Origin: Desulfobulbus sp.
GTDB taxonomy: Bacteria; Desulfobacterota; Desulfobulbia; Desulfobulbales; Desulfobulbaceae
Direction of reading: 5' to 3'
NCBI GenBank assembly: GCA_031280615.1
Contig: JAITGO010000021.1
Coordinates: 92,668-156,667 of the forward strand
DNA length: 64,000 nt
The notes beneath the pieces are model-generated. The model searched no databases, was not told the origin of the DNA, and saw nothing but the letters and a program-made list of their open reading frames with translations. Positions 55,044-63,836 of this stretch are shown here, in pieces; position 1 is the stretch's first letter; each line of letters opens with the position of its first letter. Both the position numbers and the translations under genes were made by a program.

Positions 55044-55448
55044 TCAATTGACCAACAGCCGGGCCTCCTGCTCCAGCCATTGCATCGCCCGGCCGTACAT
55101 CTTGGCCTCGTCGAGGCGCACGTTGACATAGGGCGGCACGGATTCAAGCGGCAGTTGATCGGAACACAGACGGATTTCGTCGTTGTCGCCAAACCGAATA
55201 ACCAGGGCACTGTCCTTGTCCAGCAGGTTCTCCTCGAAAACCGAAACCAAGGTATCGGTGCCGAAGGTCGACAGGTCGTCTTCGATTTTCGCGCCCCGCA
55301 AATCGATCACCAGTTCCCGGCAATGGGGCATGAGCATCATGGTCTGGGCAATCTGCAACAAGTCCCAACCGGAATCCTCGTCGACCTCGCCGGAAACAAC
55401 GATCAAATAAACCTCGCCATTACTTTCTTTCACAATTCTAAAGCGCAT
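55044..55448 (-). CDS. Hypothetical protein with STAS-like pattern
   Basis: 134 residues from the ATG at 55448, supported by GGAGGGATAT. It is soluble and acidic. The alternation VYLIVVSGEVDEDSGWDLLQ … CRELVIDLRGA … ALVIRFGDND recalls a STAS/anti-sigma antagonist fold (strand, helix, strand with a conserved Asp before a helix), but the usual phosphorylatable Ser is not where expected. I do not assign a function. It is the only gene of its transcription unit, ended by a strong terminator. Confidence 0.68.
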   Translation of the reverse strand: MRFRIVKESNGEVYLIVVSGEVDEDSGWDLLQIAQTMMLMPHCRELVIDLRGAKIEDDLSTFGTDTLVSVFEENLLDKDSALVIRFGDNDEIRLCSDQLPLESVPPYVNVRLDEAKMYGRAMQWLEQEARLLVN

Positions 55449-55868
55449 ATATCCCTCCATTGGATTGCCGATGACCATTCCCTTATCGCCCGTCTGTCGT
55501 GGCGACTCATCGGTCAGGTCCGGATGCGGTCCGGACTGTGGTTTTTGTTGGATTCACGAGCCAAGAATCCTTCCCAGATTTCTTATCGGCTGACCGGTAT
55601 TCTTAGTTAAGAAAAAAAATGCAATCGCCCCATCAATGGAAATTATCAGTCAATATAGCTTGTTATCCAACCAACACCTCGATGGACGGATGTTTTCGGT
55701 TTTTGCTCTACCAAGCTTCACGGGGCCAATCAAACCGTGGCCGTGGCAGCAAGGTTGGAGACCTGCTCGCGAAAATGGGACGCTTAACCGTCGCATCGGC
55801 TTCAGACAAAAAAGCCCAACCGAAGTAAGCTCGGTTGGGCAGCGGGACTGGCCGGTTTTCCGGCTGCT
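55449..55868. other. Intergenic region, no gene seen
   Basis: About 420 bases without a supported gene. Two overlapping plus-strand frames (55619-55828 and 55636-55896) lack binding sites and recognisable content. It holds the terminator of the EamA gene (separate entry). Confidence 0.5.
55808..55840 (-). terminator. Intrinsic terminator after EamA transporter
   Basis: A perfect 10-bp stem, GCCCAACCGA (55814-55823) with 55831-55840, closes a 7-base loop. On the minus strand it is followed by TTTTTT, 29 bases after the EamA stop. Confidence 0.92.
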
Positions 55869-56765
55869 TCATCCCTTTTCGGTTGCAACGGCTTGATCGA
55901 TGGCCTTCGGTTTTTTGGGCTCCCGGGAATACCAGAACAAACCCAACGAACAGCCGGCAATGCCCGCAAATTCCCAAGGAGTCAGCGCCTCGCCCAACAG
56001 CAGCCAGGCCCAGAGGGCCGTGGCCACCGGCACAAAGGACATGAACAACGATACGGTGATCGTGCCCAGGTGGCGGATGGCGTAGGCAACGCAGATCAAT
56101 GCCAGAACATTAACAACCACACCTTGATAACCGGCCTGAATCGCTATATCTTTCAAGGGAGCCCGCGCAAGGCCCGTAGGAAACAGGTACCACAATGGAG
56201 TAAAGATCGCCACATTGACCAGGGGCACGATCACCACCGCGTCCCGCCAGCTCATGCGATACAGGTGGATGCCGACCATGTGGCAGGTGTAGCAACCCGC
56301 CGCTCCCAGCAGAAAAGCGATTCCCATGGCTTGGTCGAGCGCCAGGAGCGAACCGCCGGTCATGACAAAATTGGCAATAAAAATCAAGCCGATGGCGGCA
56401 TAGCGGTGGGGCGAGAGCCGCTGTCGGAACAGCAGCCAGGCCGCTACGGCGCCCAAAACAGGCAGCATACCGTTGACCACCACACCGGCATGGGCGGCCC
56501 GCACATGGGTCAGTCCGTAGAACGAGAGCATGGTGTAGGGAAAGCCGACGCCCAATCCCACCACCAGGTGTTGCCAAAGCCGGAACCGGCGCCAAGGGTA
56601 ACGCACCGCAAACGGTGCCACCACCAGCAAAGCGGTCCAATAACGCAACAGGGTGATATCCGCCGGTTGAAGGTCGGTATGGACGCCGTAGCGCGAAATA
56701 GTTATCCAGCCGGACCAGATGCATACCATGGTCAGCGCGGCCAATACGGGTTTGATCGATTGCAT
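55869..56765 (-). CDS. EamA-family (DMT superfamily) transporter
   Basis: About 298 residues with ten predicted membrane helices in two EamA repeats. The first begins VLAALTMVCIWSGWITISRY. The second contains GYQGVVVNVLALICVAYAIR and ends with the conserved TPWEFAGIAGCSLGLFWY. Members export amino acids, nucleotides or other metabolites, and the substrate cannot be read from the sequence. The ATG at 56765 is chosen; a TTG 12 bases earlier is possible. It is divergent from selO and alone in its transcription unit. Confidence 0.9.
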   Translation of the reverse strand: MQSIKPVLAALTMVCIWSGWITISRYGVHTDLQPADITLLRYWTALLVVAPFAVRYPWRRFRLWQHLVVGLGVGFPYTMLSFYGLTHVRAAHAGVVVNGMLPVLGAVAAWLLFRQRLSPHRYAAIGLIFIANFVMTGGSLLALDQAMGIAFLLGAAGCYTCHMVGIHLYRMSWRDAVVIVPLVNVAIFTPLWYLFPTGLARAPLKDIAIQAGYQGVVVNVLALICVAYAIRHLGTITVSLFMSFVPVATALWAWLLLGEALTPWEFAGIAGCSLGLFWYSREPKKPKAIDQAVATEKG

Positions 56766-56862
56766 GGCAGCAAGCAATACCCTGGTTGCGCGCCTGCCGC
56801 AAGTGTTTCGGCGCGTGTACCACTTTATGGTGGTCCGTCAAGCCTGAACCGGGAGATTAACG

Positions 56863-58473
56863 ATGAGCCGACCATCGACACCAGTTGGAACACTGGCCGT
56901 CCTACGCTTCGATAACCGTTTCACTCGCGACTTGCCTGCCGATCCGGAGACCGAGAACCGGCGCCGGCAGGTGTTCGATGCCTGTTATTCCCGCGTGCTG
57001 CCGGTGCAGACGGCTCGGCCGCAACTGGTGAGCTATTCCCGTGAAGCCGCAGCCCTGCTCGATCTTGCCGAGCGCGACTGCCGTACCGAGCTGTTTGCCC
57101 GCGTATTTTCCGGCAACCAACTCCTGGCCGGCATGGACCCGCATGCCGCCTGCTACGGTGGCCATCAGTTCGGCAACTGGGCCGGGCAATTGGGCGACGG
57201 CCGGGCGATCAATCTGGGCGAGGTGGTGAACAAACTCGGCGAACACTGGATGGTGCAGTTGAAAGGGGCCGGGCCGACCCCATATTCACGCAACGCCGAC
57301 GGCCTGGCCGTGCTGCGTTCCTCGCTACGCGAATTCCTGTGCAGCGAAGCCATGTTCCACCTGGGCATACCCACCACCAGGGCGCTTAGCCTGATCCTGA
57401 CCGGCGATACGGTGGAGCGCGACATGTTCTACGACGGCCACCCCGAGGAAGAACCGGGCGCCGTGGTTTGCCGTCTGGCGCCTTCGTTCATCCGTTTCGG
57501 CAATTTCGAGATCCTGGCCGCCCGAGGCGATTTCGGACTACTCAGGCAACTGGCCGATTTCTGCATTCGCGCCTTCTTCCCTCATCTGGGCGAACCTTCA
57601 CCCGAAATCTACGGCCGCTGGTTCGAGGAAATCTGCCGCGCCACCGCCACTCTGATGGTGCATTGGCTGCGGGTGGGCTTTGTCCACGGGGTCATGAACA
57701 CCGACAACATGTCGATCCACAGCTTGACCATCGATTACGGCCCCTACGGCTGGCTAGAGGATTACGATCCCACCTGGACCCCCAACACCACCGATGCCAA
57801 GGGCCGCCGTTATTGCTTTGGCCGCCAGCCCGCCATCGCCCATTGGAACCTGGCCCGGCTGGCCGATGCCCTCTTGCCGTTGATCGGCCGTGTCGAACCG
57901 TTGGAGCAGTCGTTGAGCGACTTCACCGGCCATTTCGAGGACGGCTGGGAAGCGATGATGGCGCGGAAATTGGGACTCATCGCCTTTGAACCGAATCAAG
58001 ATCGGCCGTTGCTCCGGGATCTGCTCCGCTTGCTGCCGGAAGTTGAGACCGACATGACCTTGTTTTTCCGGCAACTGGCCCTGGTGCCGGTGAAGGATCG
58101 GATTCCGCCGGAACTGCGGAGCGCACCTCTGGAAGAGGTTTATTATCGACCGGAACAACTGAACCGTGCCTACCGCGACCAATTGGCCGCCTGGCTTGAG
58201 AGTTATGCCGAGCGGGTGCGGCGCGATGGCAGTCCCGACGCCGAACGCAGGCAACGGATGCATGCGGTCAACCCCAAGTACGTGCTACGTAACTATCTGG
58301 CCCAGTTGGCCATCGACAAAGTGATGGCAGGAGAGTATTCGTTGGTGGACGAATTGCTGGAGGTGCTGCGCCATCCCTACGACGACCAGCCGGACAAGGA
58401 GATGTTTGCCAGCAAACGGCCCGAATGGGCGCGGCACCGGCCGGGCTGTTCGATGTTGTCGTGCAGTTCGTAG
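56863..58473 (+). CDS. selO: Protein adenylyltransferase SelO (YdiU/UPF0061)
   Basis: A 536-residue pseudokinase-fold enzyme that transfers AMP to Ser/Thr/Tyr of target proteins, linked to redox stress. Family landmarks are YGGHQFGNWAGQLGDGRAI, LKGAGPTPYSR, FVHGVMNTDNMSI and DYGPYGWLEDYDP. The start follows GGGAGATTAACG. The C-terminus ends CSMLSCSS; some SelO proteins carry selenocysteine near this end, but here the codons are plain TGC. The length is somewhat over the E. coli protein. Confidence 0.95.
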   Translation: MSRPSTPVGTLAVLRFDNRFTRDLPADPETENRRRQVFDACYSRVLPVQTARPQLVSYSREAAALLDLAERDCRTELFARVFSGNQLLAGMDPHAACYGGHQFGNWAGQLGDGRAINLGEVVNKLGEHWMVQLKGAGPTPYSRNADGLAVLRSSLREFLCSEAMFHLGIPTTRALSLILTGDTVERDMFYDGHPEEEPGAVVCRLAPSFIRFGNFEILAARGDFGLLRQLADFCIRAFFPHLGEPSPEIYGRWFEEICRATATLMVHWLRVGFVHGVMNTDNMSIHSLTIDYGPYGWLEDYDPTWTPNTTDAKGRRYCFGRQPAIAHWNLARLADALLPLIGRVEPLEQSLSDFTGHFEDGWEAMMARKLGLIAFEPNQDRPLLRDLLRLLPEVETDMTLFFRQLALVPVKDRIPPELRSAPLEEVYYRPEQLNRAYRDQLAAWLESYAERVRRDGSPDAERRQRMHAVNPKYVLRNYLAQLAIDKVMAGEYSLVDELLEVLRHPYDDQPDKEMFASKRPEWARHRPGCSMLSCSS

Positions 58474-58497
58474 CAAGGTGGCGGCCGACCACCTTGC
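58473..58497 (+). terminator. Hairpin directly after selO
   Basis: A 9-bp stem (58473-58481 with 58489-58497) closes a 7-base loop and includes the selO stop codon. A T-run occurs only about 24 bases later (around 58522), so terminator function is uncertain. Confidence 0.4.
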
Positions 58498-58539
58498 ATA
58501 CCCGGCCCCCTGACACCATCTTTTTTTCGTAACGTGCCT

Positions 58540-59184
58540 ATGCATCCCGATGCTTCTTCCTGGCAGGCGGTCTTTTTCGACTTCGACGGCGTAATCGCCG
58601 ATTCCACCCAGGTCAAGATCCGTGCCTTTGCCACCTTGTTCGCTGCCTACGGGGTCGCAGTTCAGGAGGCGGTGGTCCGCTATCATTTGGACAACGGCGG
58701 CATGCCGCGGCAGGAAAAACTCCGTTATTGCTTTACTGCCCTGGCCGGGCAAACTCCGACCGAGGCGGCACTCGACCAGGCCGGCCGCACCTTTTCCGAC
58801 CTGGTCCTGGAGGAAGTGGTGGCCGCACCCTTGCTCGCCGGTGCCCTTGCCACCTTAAAGCGGCTCAAGCAGGCCGGCATCCCGACCTTTGTCGTTTCCG
58901 GCACGCCCGGCGACGAGATGCGGCTGATCGCCGTCCGCAAAGGCCTGGCCTCTTTGTTTACCGAAGTCCATGGTTCCCCCCAAGCCAAGCCGGCCATCAT
59001 CGCCGATATCGTCGCCCGCCACGACTTGACTCCCGACCGCTGTCTGTTCGTTGGCGACGCCATGGCCGATTATCGAGCCGCCGAGGCCCACGCCCTGCAC
59101 TTTCTCGGAATCGTTCCCGCAGGGAAAAATTCGATTTTCCCGGCCCATATCCCCACCTCCGTCCACGTCACCCTGGACTGGTAA
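58540..59184 (+). CDS. HAD-superfamily hydrolase (phosphatase, subfamily IA)
   Basis: About 214 residues with the nucleophile motif VFFDFDGVIADS, motif II in FVVSGTPGDEM, a Lys in SPQAKPAIIADI and motif IV VGDAMADYRAA, so all catalytic parts are present. The helical cap lies between residues about 20 and 90. Phosphoglycolate and sugar-phosphate phosphatases share this pattern and the substrate is not clear. A GTG six bases earlier is an alternative start; neither has a good binding site. It follows selO by 66 bases. Confidence 0.88.
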   Translation: MHPDASSWQAVFFDFDGVIADSTQVKIRAFATLFAAYGVAVQEAVVRYHLDNGGMPRQEKLRYCFTALAGQTPTEAALDQAGRTFSDLVLEEVVAAPLLAGALATLKRLKQAGIPTFVVSGTPGDEMRLIAVRKGLASLFTEVHGSPQAKPAIIADIVARHDLTPDRCLFVGDAMADYRAAEAHALHFLGIVPAGKNSIFPAHIPTSVHVTLDW

Positions 59185-59235
59185 AAAATTTCGACCGCCT
59201 CGAACACACTCCCTCGACACGGCTCCATCTTCGCC

Positions 59236-59264
59236 TTGACACCCGCAGTTGCATCCTCTATAGA
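59236..59264 (+). promoter_or_regulatory. Consensus sigma-70 promoter for thiM-thiD
   Basis: TTGACA (59236-59241), a 17-base spacer and TATAGA (59259-59264) give an almost perfect promoter. The leader of about 130 bases shows no TPP-riboswitch core sequence that I can recognise. Confidence 0.8.
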
Positions 59265-59401
59265 CAAATTTCCTTCTCCGCCGAGGCGGTGAACGGAGCA
59301 TGCCGGCTTTTCCGCCAACGATCGAGCATCGCAGCCGACTCTGCGCCATTTACCGTTTTTTGCAGCGAATTCATCCGCATTGTTACCGACCGAGGTCGTT
59401 C

Positions 59402-60208
59402 ATGTCCGCACTTGCCGGCAAAGCAGCCAAAAACCTGAAGAAAATACGGGACAGTAAACCCCTGATCCACAATATCACCAATTTCGTGGTGATGGACACC
59501 ACCGCCAATGCGCTCCTGGCGTGCGGCGCCTCGCCGGTGATGGCGCATGCCGATAACGAGGTCGAGGAGATGGTCGATCTGGCCGGGGCCCTGGTGCTCA
59601 ACATCGGCACCCTCAGCGACGACTGGCTGATCACCATGATCAAGGCCGGCCGCCGGGCCTCCACCTTGGGCAAGCCGATCGTGCTCGATCCGGTGGGTGC
59701 GGGAGCCACCGCGCTGCGGACCAATGCCGCCAAGGCGATTCTGTTTCAGACCTGGGTGAGCGTTGTGCGCGGCAATGCCTCGGAAATTCTGTCGCTATCC
59801 GGGCAGGACGGCTCGACCAAGGGGGTCGACGCCACCCACACGGTCGCCGATGCCAGCGACGAGGCCGGTCGGCTTGCCCGCGAATTGGGAACCACCCTGG
59901 CCCTTACCGGCGCCACCGACCTGGTGACCGATGGCCGCCGAACCCTGACGATCGAAGGCGGCCATCGACTCATGCCCTATGTCACGGGTACCGGCTGTTC
60001 GGCCTCCGCCCTGATCGGTGCCTTCCTGAGCGTGGACAACGACCCGCTCACCGCCGCGGCCACCGCTTTGGCCTATTACGGTGTTGCCGGGGAGATTGCC
60101 GGGACACGGGCCACCGGCCCCGGTACCTTTGCCATCCACCTGCTCGACGCCTTGTATTCTCTGCAGCCGGATGAGCTGGAGGCCCGCTGCCGGATCGCGC
60201 CGGGATGA
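59402..60208 (+). CDS. thiM: Hydroxyethylthiazole kinase ThiM
   Basis: A 268-residue kinase salvaging 4-methyl-5-hydroxyethylthiazole for thiamine synthesis. It shows PLIHNITNFVVMDTTANALLACGASPVMA, VLNIGTL, PIVLDPVGAGAT, VVRGNASEI and the C-terminal catalytic VTGTGCSASALIGAFL (Gly-rich anion hole with Cys). The ATG at 59402 follows GAGGTCGTTC; the longer frame to 59300 is not needed. ThiD follows after 55 bases. ThiE, the third salvage enzyme, is not in this cluster. Confidence 0.95.
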   Translation: MSALAGKAAKNLKKIRDSKPLIHNITNFVVMDTTANALLACGASPVMAHADNEVEEMVDLAGALVLNIGTLSDDWLITMIKAGRRASTLGKPIVLDPVGAGATALRTNAAKAILFQTWVSVVRGNASEILSLSGQDGSTKGVDATHTVADASDEAGRLARELGTTLALTGATDLVTDGRRTLTIEGGHRLMPYVTGTGCSASALIGAFLSVDNDPLTAAATALAYYGVAGEIAGTRATGPGTFAIHLLDALYSLQPDELEARCRIAPG

Positions 60209-60263
60209 ACAGCGCCCTTCGTTTAAAAAAAACGACAATTCAAACCAATATAAAAAAAATCTC

Positions 60264-61079
60264 ATGGAACGGATGAAAACATACCGGCGGGTTTTGACCA
60301 TCGCCGGCTCAGACAGTGGGGGCGGAGCCGGCATCCAGGCGGACCTGAAAACCATTGCCGCCAACGGCTGTTACGGCATGAGTGTCATCACCGCACTCAC
60401 TGCGCAGAACACCTTGGGCGTCACCGGTATCCATGCGGTCCCGGTCGAATTCGTTGCCGCTCAACTGGAAGCGGTCTTGACGGACATCGGGGCGGACGCT
60501 ATCAAAATCGGCATGCTCTTCTCGGCCGACTTGATTTGTACTGTCGCGGAATGCCTGAAAAAATTCGATCATTGCCCCATCGTGCTCGACCCGGTCATGG
60601 TGGCGCAGAGCGGCGACAAATTACTGCAGGACGAAGCCATCGACGCACTCAAACGGCACCTCATCCCCATGGCTCACCTGCTCACCCCCAACCTGCCGGA
60701 AGCCGCAATGCTGCTGGGCCGCGAGCTGGCTTCGTCCGAGGATATCGCCCAGGCGGCCGTCGAGCTGGCCGCTTTGGGGTGCGCCAACGTGCTGATCAAA
60801 GGCGGCCACCTCGAAAACGGCAACAGCGACGACAGCCTGTACCTGGCCGCCGAACGCCGCATGGTGATCCTGTCGGGCGAACGGATCGCCACCCGCAACA
60901 ACCACGGGACCGGCTGCACCCTGTCTTCGGCCATCGCTTCGTTCATCGCCAAGGGAGAGTCCGTCGAGCAGGCGGTCCACTCGGCCAAGGAATACATCAC
61001 CGGCGCTCTCAAGGCCGGGGCCTCCTATGCCATCGGCCGCGGCCACGGCCCGGTCCACCACTTCTTCCGCTTTTTCTGA
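60264..61079 (+). CDS. thiD: Hydroxymethylpyrimidine/phosphomethylpyrimidine kinase ThiD
   Basis: A 271-residue ribokinase-fold enzyme phosphorylating HMP and HMP-P for thiamine pyrophosphate synthesis. The opening VLTIAGSDSGGGAGIQADLK is the classical ThiD start. Then come TALTAQNTLGV, IVLDPVMVAQSG, LTPNLPEA and the catalytic RNNHGTGCTLSSAIA. Two ATGs (60264 and 60273) are possible and the binding site is weak. It is co-transcribed with thiM, and a long hairpin follows the stop. Confidence 0.95.
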   Translation: MERMKTYRRVLTIAGSDSGGGAGIQADLKTIAANGCYGMSVITALTAQNTLGVTGIHAVPVEFVAAQLEAVLTDIGADAIKIGMLFSADLICTVAECLKKFDHCPIVLDPVMVAQSGDKLLQDEAIDALKRHLIPMAHLLTPNLPEAAMLLGRELASSEDIAQAAVELAALGCANVLIKGGHLENGNSDDSLYLAAERRMVILSGERIATRNNHGTGCTLSSAIASFIAKGESVEQAVHSAKEYITGALKAGASYAIGRGHGPVHHFFRFF

Positions 61080-61109
61080 TTCCGAACCTGTCCGGCCAGG
61101 CCGACAAGG

Positions 61110-61154
61110 GATTGCAGAGGCTTCCCCCGGCCAGAAACCCGAAGCCCTGCAATC
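61110..61154 (+). terminator. Long hairpin after thiD
   Basis: GATTGCAG-A-GGCTTC (61110-61124) pairs with GAAGCCCTGCAATC (61141-61154) with one bulged base, making a 14-bp stem that can extend into the flanking AAGG/CCTT. There is no T-run, so it may protect the 3' end rather than terminate. Confidence 0.5.
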
Positions 61155-61462
61155 GCCTTGCCCTTGACCCGATGCGACCGGGCTCGATGCCCTGTTGACA
61201 TCAATTCTTCGGAGCAAAAAGATGGGTGGCTGGATACTCCTTTTCGTGTACTTGCCTGTCTTTCATAGCATGGCGGCCGAATTTGACGCCCCATCTCAGA
61301 AACCACCTGGTTGCTCCAACCGAAACAAGCCAAAAGCTCGACTTGACAATGATTCACCGCAAGGATATCTATTTTGCAGTACAGATTCACGGTCCGAATA
61401 TGCTTCGCCCAGGCCTCTGAGGCGAACAGCAAAGGAAATCACAGCAATTTGCGGAGTCGATT
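61155..61462. other. Leader region of the OmpA-domain lipoprotein gene
   Basis: No gene is supported. A promoter is listed at 61343-61371. A second -35-like TTGACA at 61195 has a poor -10 partner. Confidence 0.5.
61343..61371 (+). promoter_or_regulatory. Sigma-70 promoter for OmpA-lipoprotein / ExeA-ankyrin operon
   Basis: TTGACA (61343-61348), a 17-base spacer and TATCTA (61366-61371). A transcript would begin near 61378, leaving a leader of about 85 bases before the lipoprotein gene. Confidence 0.75.
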
Positions 61463-61966
61463 ATGAAGAGAGTCCTTTTCGGTTTGATCTGTTGCCTGCT
61501 TGTTGCCTCCGGGTGTGCGATGGATCGGAGCGCGCAAAACAAGATGGTCATCAATGAAGCAAAAAAACTCGATATAACCGCCAAGGAAACTAGCAGGGGC
61601 GTGGAGATTAATTTCCCGGAGGTGCTGCTTTTTGATTTTGACAGCGATCAACTGCGGACTGACAGTCAAATTAAAATGCAGGCGGTCGCCACCATCCTCA
61701 ATAAGCGGGGCATAGACAGCCGCAAACTGGCGGTCGAAGGACATACCGATAGCTTCGGCACCCCTGACTACAATCTTATGCTTTCCCAACGCCGTGCCGA
61801 AAGCGTTGCGCGCTCGCTCGTCTTCAGTGGCGTGGCCAGGGAGCGAATGGAGGTCAAGGGCCTGGGTATGGCTGCGCCTATCGCCGCCAATACTCATCCG
61901 AATGGAACAGACAACCCCGAGGGACGAGCTCAAAATCGTCGAGTAGAGGTCATTGTCGAAAACTGA
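61463..61966 (+). CDS. OmpA-domain lipoprotein (Pal-like)
   Basis: 167 residues. The lipobox CCLLVASGC marks a lipoprotein signal peptide. The C-terminal OmpA/MotB peptidoglycan-binding domain shows LLFDFDSDQLRTDSQ, LAVEGHTDSFGTPDYN, LSQRRAESVARSL, KGLGMAAPIA and RRVEVIVE. It should tether the outer membrane to the cell wall. The stop and the next start share one base (TGATG), so the ExeA-ankyrin protein is translated from the same message. Base composition is a little more AT-rich than in the core genes upstream. Confidence 0.92.
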   Translation: MKRVLFGLICCLLVASGCAMDRSAQNKMVINEAKKLDITAKETSRGVEINFPEVLLFDFDSDQLRTDSQIKMQAVATILNKRGIDSRKLAVEGHTDSFGTPDYNLMLSQRRAESVARSLVFSGVARERMEVKGLGMAAPIAANTHPNGTDNPEGRAQNRRVEVIVEN

Positions 61967-63753
61967 TGCAAGATTCGATTCCCGCGCATCTCAGACACTT
62001 TTTACTTGATCGGTTGCCATTCACGTTATCATCGGATCCGGCAGTTTTCTACCTGACCAGTGGCGCACGCGATGCGAAAGATCGGCTTGATGCCCAACTT
62101 GGACAACATGAGGTTCTCCTCTTCCTGGCCGGCCAGGGCGGCAGCGGCACAACTGCTCTTCTTCGATATCTAGCTGTCAACAGCCTCGGCGGACGCCAGT
62201 GGTACCGTATTGACCGAACCCGGCAATACGATGATGCGCCCAGCCTGTTGGTTTCGGTTCGCCAAACACTGGAAGCGCATGCCACAAGTTGCCAACAGCA
62301 CGGTGGCCGGCAGCGACTGCCCCCAGTTATCGCCATCGACCATACTGACGGGCAGAAGCCCGCAGATCTTGCCGAGCTCCTGCAATGGCATGCAGTGGCC
62401 ACCGTCCAGGGCTGTCCCTGTATCCTCCTTTTTGTCGGGACCGAGCCGCTTGCGTGCTGCCGCGCTGCGACCCCGAAAAGCTTTACCGATCGCAATGTGG
62501 CTGAAGTTGAGCTGCAACCGCTCACCAGTGCAGACACCGGTGCGCTCATCAACCACCGACTACGCTACGCTGGCCACCAAGGCACGCCGTTATTCACATC
62601 CGAAGCGGTGGAACAGATTCATACGCTCTCTGATGCTCTCCCCAGAGACATGCTACATCTTGCTGATATTGCACTCTACTTCGGGCAACATCTCGGCTTA
62701 ACAACAATCAATGGCGCCTGCATGGGTAAGGTAGCCAAATGTGTACCCAACGCCAAACCTCTCCCCGCATCGCCAATATCACTTTCACGTAAACGAGCAG
62801 ATACTCCGACTCTGCCGCAATCGAATCGTCGAGCCTTTCACTGGCCAGTCCTTGCTCTTGTCCTCCTGATCGGAACTGGGACCACTCAGTGGTTGCTTCG
62901 AGATGTTCCCGAACCTACAATCGCCACGGTAAGCGAAACCACCCGGCCTTCACTGCCACCTCAACCTCAATCTCTGCAGGAACCACAGCCCCATACGCTT
63001 TCCAGCCAGGCGGCGAGCCAGCCTTACGCAGCTTCATCGGCTTCACCAGGGGCTCAAGACGAAGTCGCCGCTCTCATCACGAAAGCCGGGACCAAATTCA
63101 CCCGCTATTTGGTTCATGATCCTGCTATCAAACAATTGCAACAACCGGAAAATCTTCCCGCTTCTGCTCCACCACCGGCCAAAGCAGCGCAAACGATCAC
63201 GGAACTTCTACGTGCTGTGACCGCAGGCGATCGCGACGAGGTGCAGCGCCTCCTCCGTGCCGGTCTTCCGATTGACAGCCGCAACGATTTTGGTGATACG
63301 CCCCTGTTGACCGCCGTCTGGCATAGTCGAAAGGAGGTGGTTGATGACTTGCTCAAGTACTCTCCGGCCATCAATTATCGCAATAAGGACGGCTGTACCG
63401 CTCTCTTTTTCGCCGCGATCAGGGGCCATGCCGCCATTGCCGCAACACTGCTCGACCATGGCGCCCGGATCGATTTGGCCGACCGCGATGGTCGCACGCC
63501 CCTGATGGCGGCGGCCTGGAATGGACACACCGAAATCGTCCATCTGTTGTTGACGCACAAGGCCGATCCGAACCGTGCCTCCCATGAAGGATGGACGGCC
63601 CTCATGTTTGCCGCTCTCAATGGTCATACCAAAATCGGCATGGCCCTTTTGGCCTATGGCGCCAATCCCAACGCCACCAACCGGGATGCTCTTAACAGCC
63701 GCCAATTGGCTGCAAAACATGGCCATACCGACTTCTTCTCCCTCTTGCCCTAG
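61966..63753 (+). CDS. ExeA/GspA-like protein with degenerate P-loop, one TM helix and C-terminal ankyrin repeats
   Basis: A 595-residue protein in three parts. Residues 1-270 resemble the AAA domain of ExeA/GspA and DamX proteins (LPFTLSSDPAVFYLTSG…LLFLAGQGGSGTTALLRYLA), but the Walker A lysine is Thr62 (GSGTT instead of GSGKT), and the Walker B acidic pair reads VIAIDHTD. One membrane helix follows at about 291-307. Then comes a Pro/Gln/Ser-rich linker, and from about residue 405 five or six ankyrin repeats (GDTPLLTAVWHSRKEVVDDL, DGRTPLMAAAWNGHTEIVHL). The ankyrin part would be extracytoplasmic. ExeA normally ends in a peptidoglycan-binding domain; here an OmpA-domain partner is encoded just upstream. 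Confidence 0.82.
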   Translation: MQDSIPAHLRHFLLDRLPFTLSSDPAVFYLTSGARDAKDRLDAQLGQHEVLLFLAGQGGSGTTALLRYLAVNSLGGRQWYRIDRTRQYDDAPSLLVSVRQTLEAHATSCQQHGGRQRLPPVIAIDHTDGQKPADLAELLQWHAVATVQGCPCILLFVGTEPLACCRAATPKSFTDRNVAEVELQPLTSADTGALINHRLRYAGHQGTPLFTSEAVEQIHTLSDALPRDMLHLADIALYFGQHLGLTTINGACMGKVAKCVPNAKPLPASPISLSRKRADTPTLPQSNRRAFHWPVLALVLLIGTGTTQWLLRDVPEPTIATVSETTRPSLPPQPQSLQEPQPHTLSSQAASQPYAASSASPGAQDEVAALITKAGTKFTRYLVHDPAIKQLQQPENLPASAPPPAKAAQTITELLRAVTAGDRDEVQRLLRAGLPIDSRNDFGDTPLLTAVWHSRKEVVDDLLKYSPAINYRNKDGCTALFFAAIRGHAAIAATLLDHGARIDLADRDGRTPLMAAAWNGHTEIVHLLLTHKADPNRASHEGWTALMFAALNGHTKIGMALLAYGANPNATNRDALNSRQLAAKHGHTDFFSLLP

Positions 63754-63836
63754 GGTAGCAACATAGGAGAAGGTGTAAATCCTGAGAGTTTGTGTTTTTT
63801 GCCAGCATTGTCCGTTGATGTGGTCAAACAAAAGGG

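Noticed and set aside
56863..58473. Selenocysteine in SelO
   Set aside because: The C-terminal cysteines are encoded by TGC and the frame ends at an ordinary TAG; no TGA is read through.
59265..59401. TPP riboswitch before thiM
   Set aside because: The conserved CTGAGA and TGAACCTGAT-type cores are absent.
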